From Bacteroidetes bacterium GWF2_35_48 (GTDB taxonomy: Bacteria > Bacteroidota > Bacteroidia > Bacteroidales > GWF2-35-48), in contig MEOG01000088.1 in NCBI GenBank assembly GCA_001769125.1, positions 107,283 to 171,282 of the forward strand: a stretch of DNA of 64,000 nucleotides, in the 5' to 3' direction. Under the pieces are notes generated by a model, which was not told the DNA's origin, ran no database searches, and saw nothing but the letters and a program-made list of their open reading frames with translations. Positions 23,835 through 33,644 of the stretch are shown piece after piece; position 1 is the first letter of the stretch; each line of letters opens with the position of its first letter. The position numbers and the translations under genes are program-made.

Positions 23835-26800
23835 ATGAAACATCCCATTCCTGAAATTATTTTATTACTTATTTTAATATTTTGTTTTAGTCCGGCAAAC
23901 GCACAAACAATCCATGCAGATTTCACTACTGTTGTAAAACAAGGTTGTCCGCCGCTTGAAGTAACATTTATTAATTTATCATCGTCAGGCTCTGACATAA
24001 ATTATACATGGATTTTGGGAAACGGAAACATTTCAAATATTTCGGAACCTTACGCTGTTTATACTCAACCGGGCTTTTATGATGTAACTTTAATTATTTC
24101 AAACGGAACAGATACAGATACCATAACAAAACAAAATTATATTCAGGTATTCTCACCGCCGCTTGCTGGTCTTTCTGTATCCGGCACTACTACAGGATGC
24201 GCGCCTTTGACGATTAATTATTTCAATACATCTGTTTCCGGTGATGCGCCGATTATTTATGAATATATTAATTATGGAGACGGTCTGGATTCTCTATCTG
24301 TTAACAGCAGTTACACGTATTTTCAACAGGGAGTTTTTGTCGCCAGTATTATTATTGCTGATACGAATGGCTGTACATCGTCTTTTACATCAATTGATAC
24401 AATTGAAACATTTAAACCGCTTGCAGATTTTATTGCAGACAAAACATACTCGTGCTCCAATCCCTTTCCTGTTCAATTTGAAAATATGTCAACAGGCAGC
24501 GAAAATTTAAGTTATTTATGGAATTTTGGAGACGGAAACACATCGCAGGAAATAAATCCCTCGAACAATTTTTCTCATGGAAATTTTTCCGTTCAATTAA
24601 CAATTATTGATGAGCATGGCTGCATAGACAGTATTATAAAAACAAATTATATTCATGTCGCGCTACTGAATTCAGATATATTAACAACGCAAGATACAGG
24701 ATGCGCAAATTCATTATTCTATTTCTCAAATAATTCTTTAAACAGTTATGATTTTTTCTGGGATTTCGGAGATAACACGTATTCCCTTTTACAGAATGCA
24801 TCCCATTCTTATACTACACCCGGAATTTATATCGTAAAATTAGTTGTATCAAAAAATGAACAATGCAAAGATTCCTCTTACAAAAATATTACAATCGAAA
24901 GTGTTCATGCCGATTTTGATGTTAATCCAAGATATGCTTGTGAGCTGCCGTTTATAAGGCAATACAGTAATAATTCGAGCAATGCCGTTTTCTGGGAATG
25001 GCGTTTCGGAAACAAAAGAAAAGCTTATGTTCAAAATCCTGTTGATACAACTTTCTCCCTCACTACTTTAAATTACGAGCAGGTATTTTCTGATACACTC
25101 ATCGCAATAAGCACTGCCGGATGTCGCGATACAGCAATAAGCGATTCAAGTTACCAGATTGTTCTTCCTTACCTGAACTTCGGCGCTTCTATTGATAATA
25201 TTCATGGCTGCGTTCCTTTTAATGCCAATATTATAAATAACTGTACTTATAACTCAACGCAGGATAGCTTTATTTTCACGAAATGGACTATGCTTTCAGG
25301 AGATATTTTTCAAACAAATGATTTTGATTACACATTTCAGGAACAGGGAATTTTTCCAATAACATTTTATACAGAAACCGCTCTGGGGTGCAGCCTTGAA
25401 AAATTATTCTTTATTAAAACAGGAAATCCGCTTAATGTCAATTTTGAACTATTTTCAGGCATTGATACTGTTTGCGCATCAGAGGCAGTAAAATTTATTA
25501 ATACAACACCAAACTCACAAAATGCAGATAATTTTGAATGGAGTTTTTCAGAAGGGTCTATCAGTTGGAGCGAAAATCCGACAATTTTTTTTAATGACAC
25601 CGGTTTCATTTCTGTAACATTAGCTGTTTCTAATAATGGTTGTGTATCATCAGCATTAAAAAATAATTATATTTATGTTAAAGGACCCATTGCAAAAGTA
25701 AATCAAATTCATAATTGTGTTAATCCCGAAAATATACAATTAATTGCAGATGTAAGAGGCGCAGAGCTTTTCTCATGGAATTTCGGAGATAACAGTCCAT
25801 TGGTTTTCAATCAAAACAATATATCTCATTCTTACCCTGAAAGAGGAGATTATTCTGTTAATTTTTCTGCCTCAAACAATACAAACAATTGCAATTATCA
25901 GCTTACGATTCCAGTTTTGGTTAGAAAAGCAATTGCTTCTTTTTCTGTTGATACTTCGTATGGTTGTCCCGGACTTGATGTATATTTAGATCCAACATCA
26001 TCACAGGATGCGCAGCACGATCAGTTTCTCAACAGATATTACTGGCAATTCAGCGATAATAATACGAGCATGGCAACCAATGGGACACACGAACATACGT
26101 TTATGAATCAAGGCTCACACACTATAAGGCTTACTGTAAAAGATTTGTACAATTGTACCTCTTCTGTTACAAAAAAAATCAAAATATATAATCCTGAAAT
26201 CAGCTTCACAAGCGACTACCAGCAGGGATGCCTCCCCGCTAATTTTCATTTTATTAATAATACCAACAACGATACTACTGTATCAAACATTGTGTGGAAT
26301 TTCGGAGATGGCGCAACAGCAACAGAAACAAATCCGGAACATCTCTATCAGCAATACGGAAATTATAATGTTTCGCTGTCAGTAACAAATGCGTTGAATT
26401 GCGCTTCATCATTAAGTAAAACAGACTATATAAAAGTAATAAAACCTGATGCCTCCTTTATTGCCAACAATCCTGAAAATTGTCTTAACAATGAAATCTC
26501 TTTTCACGATATTTCTCAAAGCAATATAACAACATATTTATGGAATTTTGGAGATGGAACAACATCAACACTTGATGCACCGTTTCATGCTTATCAGGAT
26601 ACAGGTCGCTATACTGTTACTTTAAACATCACAGATAATCATGGTTGTGATACGAGCCATACATTAGACAATTATGTGTACATACAAAAAGCGCCCGAAG
26701 CAAATTTTCATGCCACAGCTACAAGCAGCGATTGTTATCCCTCTTTAATTAATTTTATGGATAATTCTGATTCCCCTTATTTAGCAAACTGGAAATGGTT

Positions 26801-28175
26801 GTTCGGAGACAACACAAGCATCACTTCCGTAAGAAATCCAAACCACGTTTACAGCTTACCGGGCAATTTTGATGTAACTTTAATTTCATATACCACGAAT
26901 GGATGCAGTGATACAATATCAAAACAAGATTATATTACAATTAAAGGACCCTGGGCTAAAATTTCAGCTCCTGATACTATATGCAAAAATGCTCCTGTCG
27001 CGCTTTTTGCTACTGAAAAAACCAATGTGCACTATCTTAAATGGGATGCCGGAAATGGACTGATGAGCTATAATGATTCAATTGTTGTAAGTTATAATCA
27101 TTTTGGAAATGTTTATCTTTCATTATTACTTTTTGCAGACAGCATTCATTCTTGTGATAAAATTATTTCAGACAGCATTCATATATTTCCGACTATTGCA
27201 GATTTTACTGTAAATGATAATAACTACAAGGGCTGCGTTCCATTCAATACTAATTTCATCAGTACTTCTGTTAATGGAAAAATTTTCAACTGGTATGAAA
27301 ACAGTATGCTTCAATCCACAAATAACGCATTTCAAAAAGAATTTACAAATCAGGGAGTATATCCTGTAAAATTAGTTATTCAGAACAATCATAATTGCAA
27401 GGATTCAATAACAAAAAACATTACCGTGTTTCCATTGCCAGAAGTGAAATCAACGCCAGATACTATGATTTGTCAGGGTTCTGAAGCTTTATTAAAAGCA
27501 GGGGGAGCTCTTTCGTATAGATGGTATCCCGAATATAAATTAACAAACTCATACGCAGGAACTACCGATGCAAGTCCTGATACTACGACAAACTATACAG
27601 TTACAGGTACAGATTCCAATAATTGCAAAAATTCATCACAAAGCACAATTGTTGTTTACAGAAAACCAAATATTATTTTGAGAGACACGACTATCGTTAT
27701 TGGAGAAAGCATACAGATAAATGCTTTTCATCCCGAATTCTCAAATTATGCATGGTATCCGGCAGATAATATTTCTTGTACCGATTGTCCTGAAATAACA
27801 TTTAAACCGGAAGAAACAACCACTTATTATTTAACAGCGCATGATACGAATAATTGTTTTGTTCTTGAATTTCCTATACATATTGACATTTCAAAAAAAT
27901 ATTCGGTAGCAGTGCCTGAATTATTTACACCCAACGGAGATGGGCTGAACGATGCTGTTTTTGTGAGAGGTTGGGGCGTAAAAGAAATAATTTATTTCAG
28001 AATATTTAATCGGTTTGGAGAAATGATTTTTGAATCAAAAGATTTGAATTATGGATGGGATGGAACAAAAAAAGGGGAATTAATGCAGAATGATACTTAC
28101 GTATATGCCGTGCAGGTTAAATCATACGATAATGTCGTCCGCTCAAAAACAGGCTTTATAAAATTAATACGCTAA
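23835..28175 (+). CDS. Giant PKD-repeat surface protein with type IX (type B) sorting domain
   Basis: 1446 residues. Signal peptide MKHPIPEIILLLILIFCF..ANAQ, then roughly a dozen PKD-type Ig-like domains with the marker W-x-F-G-D-G/N (LWNFGDGNTS, FWDFGDNTYS, VWNFGDGATA, LWNFGDGTTS, WLFGDNTS), each with Cys pairs such as GCxPL. Near the C-terminus come Ig-like units (PEVKSTPDTMICQGSEALLK) and the type B (gliding-motility-associated, CHU_C) domain: VPELFTPNGDGLNDAVFV, IFNRFGEMIFESKD, GWDGTKKGE, DTYVYAV. It should be exported by T9SS and extend from the surface as an adhesin or matrix protein. The next gene, 3 bases on, encodes a PorP/SprF protein, the usual companion of type B cargo. Confidence 0.92.
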   Translation: MKHPIPEIILLLILIFCFSPANAQTIHADFTTVVKQGCPPLEVTFINLSSSGSDINYTWILGNGNISNISEPYAVYTQPGFYDVTLIISNGTDTDTITKQNYIQVFSPPLAGLSVSGTTTGCAPLTINYFNTSVSGDAPIIYEYINYGDGLDSLSVNSSYTYFQQGVFVASIIIADTNGCTSSFTSIDTIETFKPLADFIADKTYSCSNPFPVQFENMSTGSENLSYLWNFGDGNTSQEINPSNNFSHGNFSVQLTIIDEHGCIDSIIKTNYIHVALLNSDILTTQDTGCANSLFYFSNNSLNSYDFFWDFGDNTYSLLQNASHSYTTPGIYIVKLVVSKNEQCKDSSYKNITIESVHADFDVNPRYACELPFIRQYSNNSSNAVFWEWRFGNKRKAYVQNPVDTTFSLTTLNYEQVFSDTLIAISTAGCRDTAISDSSYQIVLPYLNFGASIDNIHGCVPFNANIINNCTYNSTQDSFIFTKWTMLSGDIFQTNDFDYTFQEQGIFPITFYTETALGCSLEKLFFIKTGNPLNVNFELFSGIDTVCASEAVKFINTTPNSQNADNFEWSFSEGSISWSENPTIFFNDTGFISVTLAVSNNGCVSSALKNNYIYVKGPIAKVNQIHNCVNPENIQLIADVRGAELFSWNFGDNSPLVFNQNNISHSYPERGDYSVNFSASNNTNNCNYQLTIPVLVRKAIASFSVDTSYGCPGLDVYLDPTSSQDAQHDQFLNRYYWQFSDNNTSMATNGTHEHTFMNQGSHTIRLTVKDLYNCTSSVTKKIKIYNPEISFTSDYQQGCLPANFHFINNTNNDTTVSNIVWNFGDGATATETNPEHLYQQYGNYNVSLSVTNALNCASSLSKTDYIKVIKPDASFIANNPENCLNNEISFHDISQSNITTYLWNFGDGTTSTLDAPFHAYQDTGRYTVTLNITDNHGCDTSHTLDNYVYIQKAPEANFHATATSSDCYPSLINFMDNSDSPYLANWKWLFGDNTSITSVRNPNHVYSLPGNFDVTLISYTTNGCSDTISKQDYITIKGPWAKISAPDTICKNAPVALFATEKTNVHYLKWDAGNGLMSYNDSIVVSYNHFGNVYLSLLLFADSIHSCDKIISDSIHIFPTIADFTVNDNNYKGCVPFNTNFISTSVNGKIFNWYENSMLQSTNNAFQKEFTNQGVYPVKLVIQNNHNCKDSITKNITVFPLPEVKSTPDTMICQGSEALLKAGGALSYRWYPEYKLTNSYAGTTDASPDTTTNYTVTGTDSNNCKNSSQSTIVVYRKPNIILRDTTIVIGESIQINAFHPEFSNYAWYPADNISCTDCPEITFKPEETTTYYLTAHDTNNCFVLEFPIHIDISKKYSVAVPELFTPNGDGLNDAVFVRGWGVKEIIYFRIFNRFGEMIFESKDLNYGWDGTKKGELMQNDTYVYAVQVKSYDNVVRSKTGFIKLIR

Positions 28176-28178
28176 AGT

Positions 28179-29177
28179 ATGAAAACATTAATTGCAGCAA
28201 TCTTTCTTTTAGTATTTTCAAATACAACATACTCGCAGGAAATTGTTTTTTCTGAATTGCCTGGCGCTCCTGTTATTATCAATCCTGCCAATACCGGTTA
28301 TTTCGACGGCAACTGGAGATTTTTTAATAATTACAGAGTAAGAACAGGAAACTTTAATGCGCCATCTTATTCAGGTGTTGTGGGATTTGACAAACAATTT
28401 GAAATCTACAATCAGCAGATTAACGGGGGATTCTTTTACCATAGTGATATTTCTTCACTAAACACTTTGTATGTACACCAGTTTTGCTTTACTACCAGCT
28501 ATCATCTGCGCATTTCTTCAACATCAATAATATCGTTCGGAATTCACGCAGGCCTTATAAATAAAAGAACAGACAACAGAAACCTAACTGCTCCTGAGCA
28601 ATATGACATAAGCATTGGTCAATTCAATACAGGATTACCATCCGGAGAAATATTCACTATTGAAAAAAAATGGTATCCAGATCTTGGTTCAGGTTTAAGC
28701 TGGAGAAAGAAAATTAAAAGAGGGCTGTTAGATGCCGGTATTGCGGCATATCATTTAAACAAGCCACAGGAAAAATTTTTATTTACGGAATCTGTAATAT
28801 CTCAAAAATATATTGTGCATGGCGCTTTTGAAGTAAATGTAAATACAAACACAATCGTTAAGCCACGTTTTTTCTACAGCATCAATGATGCTGCATCTGA
28901 ACTCAATGCAGGCGGAAGCATTACTTATAAACTAAATTATTACACACATATAAACGCAGGAATATTCTACAGAAGCGGATTTAAAAGAAATTCCGATGCG
29001 CTGATTTTCTATGCCGGAATGAAATTTAATAACTGGACATTGGGATTGAATTATGATTACGATATATCTGGATTGCATAACATTACAACAAGGTCGAATG
29101 CATTTGAGATTTCTCTGATTTACATAAGACCTTCCACGAAACTTGATAATTTAAAAGAGCCATGTATATTGTATTAA
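28179..29177 (+). CDS. PorP/SprF family type IX secretion outer-membrane protein
   Basis: 332 residues with signal peptide (MKTLIAAIFLLVFSNTTYSQ). The pattern is typical of PorP/SprF: ELPGAPVIINPANTGYFDGNWRFFNNYR at the start, GVVGFDKQFEIYNQQINGGFFYHSD, then alternating beta strands of an outer-membrane barrel with repeated FGIHAGLI, FYAGMKFNNWTLGLNYDYDISG. Family members help type B sorting-domain proteins attach at the surface. Here it follows its presumed client by 3 bases in one operon. Confidence 0.88.
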   Translation: MKTLIAAIFLLVFSNTTYSQEIVFSELPGAPVIINPANTGYFDGNWRFFNNYRVRTGNFNAPSYSGVVGFDKQFEIYNQQINGGFFYHSDISSLNTLYVHQFCFTTSYHLRISSTSIISFGIHAGLINKRTDNRNLTAPEQYDISIGQFNTGLPSGEIFTIEKKWYPDLGSGLSWRKKIKRGLLDAGIAAYHLNKPQEKFLFTESVISQKYIVHGAFEVNVNTNTIVKPRFFYSINDAASELNAGGSITYKLNYYTHINAGIFYRSGFKRNSDALIFYAGMKFNNWTLGLNYDYDISGLHNITTRSNAFEISLIYIRPSTKLDNLKEPCILY

Positions 29178-29293
29178 CTGAACTTTTGCATAAATTAATT
29201 TGCTAAAAAATAATCTAATCAGCTCTTTTCGAGGAAAAAATTTTTACTTTATCTTTTTTTATGAAAAATGTTACTAAAATCAAAACAAAAAAA

Positions 29294-29451
29294 ATATTCC
29301 GGTGCGCTGCACCTTTGTTTACAACTCTGCTATTGCTGCTACAAATGTTATCGCAGCTCTGCTGCTATATTTGGAATGCAGCGGCAGAGCCGCAAAATAT
29401 TTGTAAAATACAAAAAACATCGAAAAACTAAGGTGCAGAGCACCGTAACAT
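29294..29451. mobile_element. MITE-like element, copy 2 (about 158 bp)
   Basis: Ends ATATTCCGGTGCGCTGCACC (from 29294) and GGTGCAGAGCACCGTAACAT (to 29451) are imperfect inverted repeats. They share the inner GCTGCTACAAATGTTATCGC block and AATATTTGTAA with copy 1 at 14102-14256. It fills most of the 365-base gap between the PorP/SprF gene and the PD40 gene. It may separate their transcripts. Confidence 0.7.
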
Positions 29452-29542
29452 CTCTTGTATGGATTACGTGTTAACAATAGTTGCTAAATATAAAAACAAA
29501 ATTTTTCATTAAAAAATACTGGTATTAATAAATTTATAGAAT

Positions 29543-30892
29543 ATGTTAAGAGTTATATTTATTTCCGTTGTTATTTTGTTTATGTCAATGCAAAACAGAC
29601 CATGTTATTCGCAAAGCCTGCGGGCAGATACTTTAAAAAACTGGCAATTGAAAGGGTATGCGGAAAGTGCTGTAAAAGGAGGCGATTATTATATGGCTAT
29701 TTATCTTCTTGAAGCATATATTCAAAAAAAAACAAGAGCCTATAATGAAATGTATTTATTAGCAGAATTATTGTCAGAAACAAGAAACTATGCACCGGCA
29801 GAAGCTTTATTCAAAAAAATTATTGATAAAAAGAAAAATAAATTTCCTAAAGCTGAATTTAATTTAGCAAAAATTTTAAAGAATAATGAAAAATATACAG
29901 AAGCGCATTCACTGCTAAAAAATATTGAAAAAAATGCCAGAAAACAGGCTCTCCCTGTTGACCGACAACTTTTATTAAATGAAATTGAAGGTTGCTTATT
30001 GGCAATTAAAGATACAAATCTGCTATCAGAAATAATTGCATTGCATATTGACACTACAATAAATAAATCATTCATTGAATTTGCGCCATTGCAAATTAAT
30101 GATACAATTTTATTATTCGGGTCTGTTGAAAAAGAAGAAATTTTATCAGGTAAATCCAAAACTAATTACAGAAAATTTTATACGGCAAATTCAAAAAACG
30201 AAAATTACTATAATAGATCTGTTTCAGAAACGCCTCCCTTCTTCAACTTTGAGGATGCGCACACAGGAAATGGTTGTTTTTCTATTGACGGAAAAAGATT
30301 TTATTCTACCAGATGCGAAAAAAATATCATGAATAAAATAATATGTTCCATTCATGTTTCAGAATTAAAAAATGGAGAGTGGGTACAACCTGTATCATTA
30401 GATAATACTATTAACAGCAAAGACTATACTTCTACACAAATGACTGTAGGAAATTATTCTCAAAGCAATATTGAAATCATCTATTTCTCGTCTGACCGTC
30501 CGGGTGGCTTTGGCGGATACGATATCTGGTATAGCGTATATAATAAAAATACGGAATCATATACAGAAGCTTGCAATGCAGGATCTGCAATAAATACAAT
30601 CGCGGATGAAAAAACACCTTTTTATGATATTAATTCAGGAATATTGTATTTCAGCTCTACAGGATGGTCGGGATATGGAGGCTTTGATGTTTTCAAATCA
30701 CAGGGTAATCTGGTAAACTGGTCAAAACCTGAAAATGCCGGAAAGCCCATAAATACAGGTGCAGACGATTTATTTTATTCTCTCAATAAAGATGGGAAAA
30801 AAGCATTTTTAATTTCTAACAGAAAAGGCAGTATCCCATACAAACACGATCATTGCTGTGATGATATTTATTCGCTGCAATTCGAAAAATAA
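29543..30892 (+). CDS. Exported TPR and PD40 (WD40-like) repeat protein
   Basis: 449 residues. A hydrophobic N-terminus (MLRVIFISVVILFMSMQ) serves as signal. TPR-like units lie at about 35-150 (YYMAIYLLEAYIQKK, APAEALFKKIIDKK, TEAHSLLKNI). A beta-propeller of PD40 type follows in the second half: GNGCFSIDGKRFYSTRCEK, IIYFSSDRPGGFGGYDIWYS, LYFSSTGWSGYGGFDVFKS, DDLFYSLNKDGKKAFLISNRKG. This order (TPR, PD40, often then OmpA) is common in genes next to porP/sprF in gliding Bacteroidota. The usual OmpA-like peptidoglycan-binding domain is absent here. It probably belongs to the same surface assembly as the PKD protein. Confidence 0.8.
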   Translation: MLRVIFISVVILFMSMQNRPCYSQSLRADTLKNWQLKGYAESAVKGGDYYMAIYLLEAYIQKKTRAYNEMYLLAELLSETRNYAPAEALFKKIIDKKKNKFPKAEFNLAKILKNNEKYTEAHSLLKNIEKNARKQALPVDRQLLLNEIEGCLLAIKDTNLLSEIIALHIDTTINKSFIEFAPLQINDTILLFGSVEKEEILSGKSKTNYRKFYTANSKNENYYNRSVSETPPFFNFEDAHTGNGCFSIDGKRFYSTRCEKNIMNKIICSIHVSELKNGEWVQPVSLDNTINSKDYTSTQMTVGNYSQSNIEIIYFSSDRPGGFGGYDIWYSVYNKNTESYTEACNAGSAINTIADEKTPFYDINSGILYFSSTGWSGYGGFDVFKSQGNLVNWSKPENAGKPINTGADDLFYSLNKDGKKAFLISNRKGSIPYKHDHCCDDIYSLQFEK

Positions 30893-31109
30893 AAATTGAT
30901 TTGCAAAAATAAATCAAGTTCTATAAATCTGTTTTCTGTAGAATTTTCCCCTCTTTTCCATGTAGTCTGTGTTGAAGCTAGATAAGACGTAGCCTGTGAG
31001 ACCCAGAGTTAACAGCCCGGGTACTACTCCATAAAGAAACACCTATAAAAACCATTAAGGTATCAATTGCTAAAAAAAATATATTCTTTTCATAACAGAG
31101 GGTATTTAT

Positions 31110-31117
31110 TATTTTTG
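31110..31117 (+). promoter_or_regulatory. Candidate -7 box of pbpC
   Basis: TATTTTTG fits TAnnTTTG, 66 bases before the TTG start. No TTG is present at -33. The 290-base space 30893-31182 has a weak TTGATTT/AAATCAA stem (30896-30917) after the PD40 gene and otherwise nothing recognised. Confidence 0.3.
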
Positions 31118-31182
31118 CTGAAATATTAAAATAAAATAACATTTTTTCAACAATCAAAAAAATTCGATCCAATCTCAAAAAT

Positions 31183-33579
31183 TTGAAAATAATAACACAA
31201 CATAAAACTAATATTATTACGATTACAGCAGTTGTGATTATTCTTGCAATTTATTATGCAATACTTCCCTCCCCGCTTTTTAATGATCCTGTATGCACGG
31301 TAATTGAAGATAAGAACCACGAGCTATTAGGCGCGCATATAGCAGAAGACGGGCAATGGCGTTTCCCTGAATGTAAAGAGGTATCTGATAAATTCATAAA
31401 AGCAATTACCTGCTTTGAAGACAGACGTTTTTTTTATCATCAGGGATTTGATCCAATCGCGATAATCAGAGCCATAAAATCGAATTTATCATCCGGAAAA
31501 AAAATAAGCGGAGGGAGCACTCTTACAATGCAATTGATAAGATTATCGCGCAAAGGAAAAGCCCGAACTGTTTATCAGAAAATAATTGAAATTATATTAG
31601 CTGCCAGAACAGAAGCAGAATTTTCAAAAAAAGAAATACTCAATCTTTACGCTTCACATGCGCCATTTGGTGGAAATATTGTTGGCATAGATGCAGCTTC
31701 GTGGGTATATTTTGGGAGGAAACAGGATCAGCTATCATGGGCAGAATGCGCTATGCTGGCTGTTTTGCCCAATAGTCCGGGATTAGTGCATCCGGGAAAA
31801 AACAGAAAATTTTTGAAAAAAAAAAGAGACTGGTTGCTGAAAAAACTTTTTCAAAAAGGCTTAATAGATTATGATACTTATGAATTATCAATAGAAGAAC
31901 CCATACCTGAAAAACAAAATGAATTTCCGCGTCTTGCGCCTCATTTGCTTGCAAGAATAAATAAAGATATTAAAAAAAATAAAGACAAGCATTCAACCTT
32001 TCACACAAGCATAGACGCGACGCTTCAAAAGCAGGTTCAATATATTGCAGAAAATTATTATTCAAATACGCTTTCAGGAAACGGAATTCACAATACTGCC
32101 GTGCTGGTTATGGATGTTGAAAATGGGAACGTGCTGGTTTATCTTGGAAACATAGGAGCTCTGAACGATAAAAAACATGGAGCGCAAGTAGATATAATTA
32201 CATCATCACGAAGTACCGGAAGTGTGTTAAAACCCTTTTTATATGCAGCAATGCTTACTTCGGGAGATATCTTACCTAAAGCCTTGGTTCCTGATATCCC
32301 TACACAAATAAGCGGCTATGCTCCTAAAAATTTCAATCTTGGATATGATGGTGCAGTTCCCGCCAGAAAAGCCATTGCGCGTTCATTAAATATTCCGGCT
32401 ATACGAATGCTTCAAAAATATGGAATCCCTAAATTCCTTCAGGTACTACGAAAATTGGGAATGAGTACGGTTAACAAAAATGCCGATCATTACGGACTCT
32501 CCCTTATTCTGGGCGGTTGCGAAGGCTCGCTTTGGGAACTATGCGGAATCTATGCATCCATGGCAAGATCGTTAAATAACTTTTCCGTCAACAGCAGCAG
32601 ATACAATCCGGCAGATTATCATGCCCCCAATATTTTATTTAAAGAAAAAAATAATAAGCATTTTTTAGACCTTGAAAAGAATTCCATTTTGAGCGCATCT
32701 GCAATATGGTACACATTCAAAACAATGATAGACGTGGAGCGCCCGCCGGAGGAAAGCAACTGGCAATACTATTCTTCTTCGCAAAAAATTGCATGGAAAA
32801 CAGGTACAAGCTTCGGGTTTCGCGATGGCTGGGCAATTGGAGTTACGCCTCTGTATGTTGTTGGAGTATGGGTAGGAAATGCAGATGGAGAAGGGAAGCC
32901 TCATCTGACAGGAATTTCATGTGCAGCACCAATTCTTTTCGATGTTTTCAATCTACTCCCCAAATCTTCAAAATGGTTCGAGCAACCTTATGATGATATG
33001 TTTTATACAAGAGTATGCCGACAAAGTGGTTATCTGGCTTCTGATATCTGTGAGGAAACAGACAGTGTTTGGCTTCCAAAGTCAGGAATTCATTTTCAGA
33101 AATGTCCGTACCACAAACTAATTCATCTTGACAAAACAGAGACATGGAGAGTACATGGAAATTGCGAAGAACCCTCAGAGATGGTGCATAAATCCTGGTT
33201 TGTTCTTCCTCCTGTGATTGAATATTATTACAAAATGAAAAATCATAATTACAAAACATTACCCGAGTATCGCCCCGACTGTCAGGCAAATCTTCTCTCT
33301 TCGCCGGCATACCAGATGGAAATTATTTATCCCAAAGATCTCACAAAAATATATGTACCAATAGAACTCGACGGCACAAAAGGAAGCACTGTTTTTGAAG
33401 TTGCGCACAGAAATAACAATACAACAATTTTCTGGTATATTGATGATGATTATATTACCGCCACACAAGGATTTCATCATGTTGCAGTGCAGCCAACAAA
33501 AGGGAAACACAAGCTTACACTTGTTGATGACAAAGGGGGAAAAATTGAACAGTCTTTTGAAATTATTGATAAAAATTAG
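31183..33579 (+). CDS. pbpC: Penicillin-binding protein 1C (transglycosylase/transpeptidase)
   Basis: 798 residues, starting at TTG since the next Met lies inside the conserved domain. One membrane helix (ITITAVVIILAIYYAIL) near residue 20. The transglycosylase domain has the catalytic Glu in CFEDRRFFYHQGFDP and the GGSTLTMQLIRL motif. The transpeptidase domain has SVLKPF (catalytic Ser, S-x-x-K) and KTGTSFGFRDGWAIG (KTG). The C-terminal BiPBP_C domain (about 700-798) completes the PBP1C architecture. It polymerises and cross-links peptidoglycan outside the inner membrane; PBP1C often has weak transpeptidase activity. A partner alpha-2-macroglobulin gene, frequent beside pbpC, is not present. 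Confidence 0.92.
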   Translation: MKIITQHKTNIITITAVVIILAIYYAILPSPLFNDPVCTVIEDKNHELLGAHIAEDGQWRFPECKEVSDKFIKAITCFEDRRFFYHQGFDPIAIIRAIKSNLSSGKKISGGSTLTMQLIRLSRKGKARTVYQKIIEIILAARTEAEFSKKEILNLYASHAPFGGNIVGIDAASWVYFGRKQDQLSWAECAMLAVLPNSPGLVHPGKNRKFLKKKRDWLLKKLFQKGLIDYDTYELSIEEPIPEKQNEFPRLAPHLLARINKDIKKNKDKHSTFHTSIDATLQKQVQYIAENYYSNTLSGNGIHNTAVLVMDVENGNVLVYLGNIGALNDKKHGAQVDIITSSRSTGSVLKPFLYAAMLTSGDILPKALVPDIPTQISGYAPKNFNLGYDGAVPARKAIARSLNIPAIRMLQKYGIPKFLQVLRKLGMSTVNKNADHYGLSLILGGCEGSLWELCGIYASMARSLNNFSVNSSRYNPADYHAPNILFKEKNNKHFLDLEKNSILSASAIWYTFKTMIDVERPPEESNWQYYSSSQKIAWKTGTSFGFRDGWAIGVTPLYVVGVWVGNADGEGKPHLTGISCAAPILFDVFNLLPKSSKWFEQPYDDMFYTRVCRQSGYLASDICEETDSVWLPKSGIHFQKCPYHKLIHLDKTETWRVHGNCEEPSEMVHKSWFVLPPVIEYYYKMKNHNYKTLPEYRPDCQANLLSSPAYQMEIIYPKDLTKIYVPIELDGTKGSTVFEVAHRNNNTTIFWYIDDDYITATQGFHHVAVQPTKGKHKLTLVDDKGGKIEQSFEIIDKN

Positions 33580-33597
33580 CTCTGATTATCATGAAAA

Positions 33598-33628
33598 GAA
33601 AAACGCAACCGGGGTAGCTGCGTTTTCC
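33598..33628. terminator. Bidirectional intrinsic terminator
   Basis: AAAACGCA (33600-33607) pairs with TGCGTTTT (33619-33626), A-rich on one side and T-rich on the other. It lies between the convergent ends of pbpC and the type A sorting-domain gene, so it can serve both. Confidence 0.6.
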
Positions 33629-33644
33629 ATTTGAAAAGGGGAAC

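Noticed and set aside
29268..29474. Plus-strand open frame of 68 codons
   Set aside because: It falls on the second MITE-like copy, with no conserved features.
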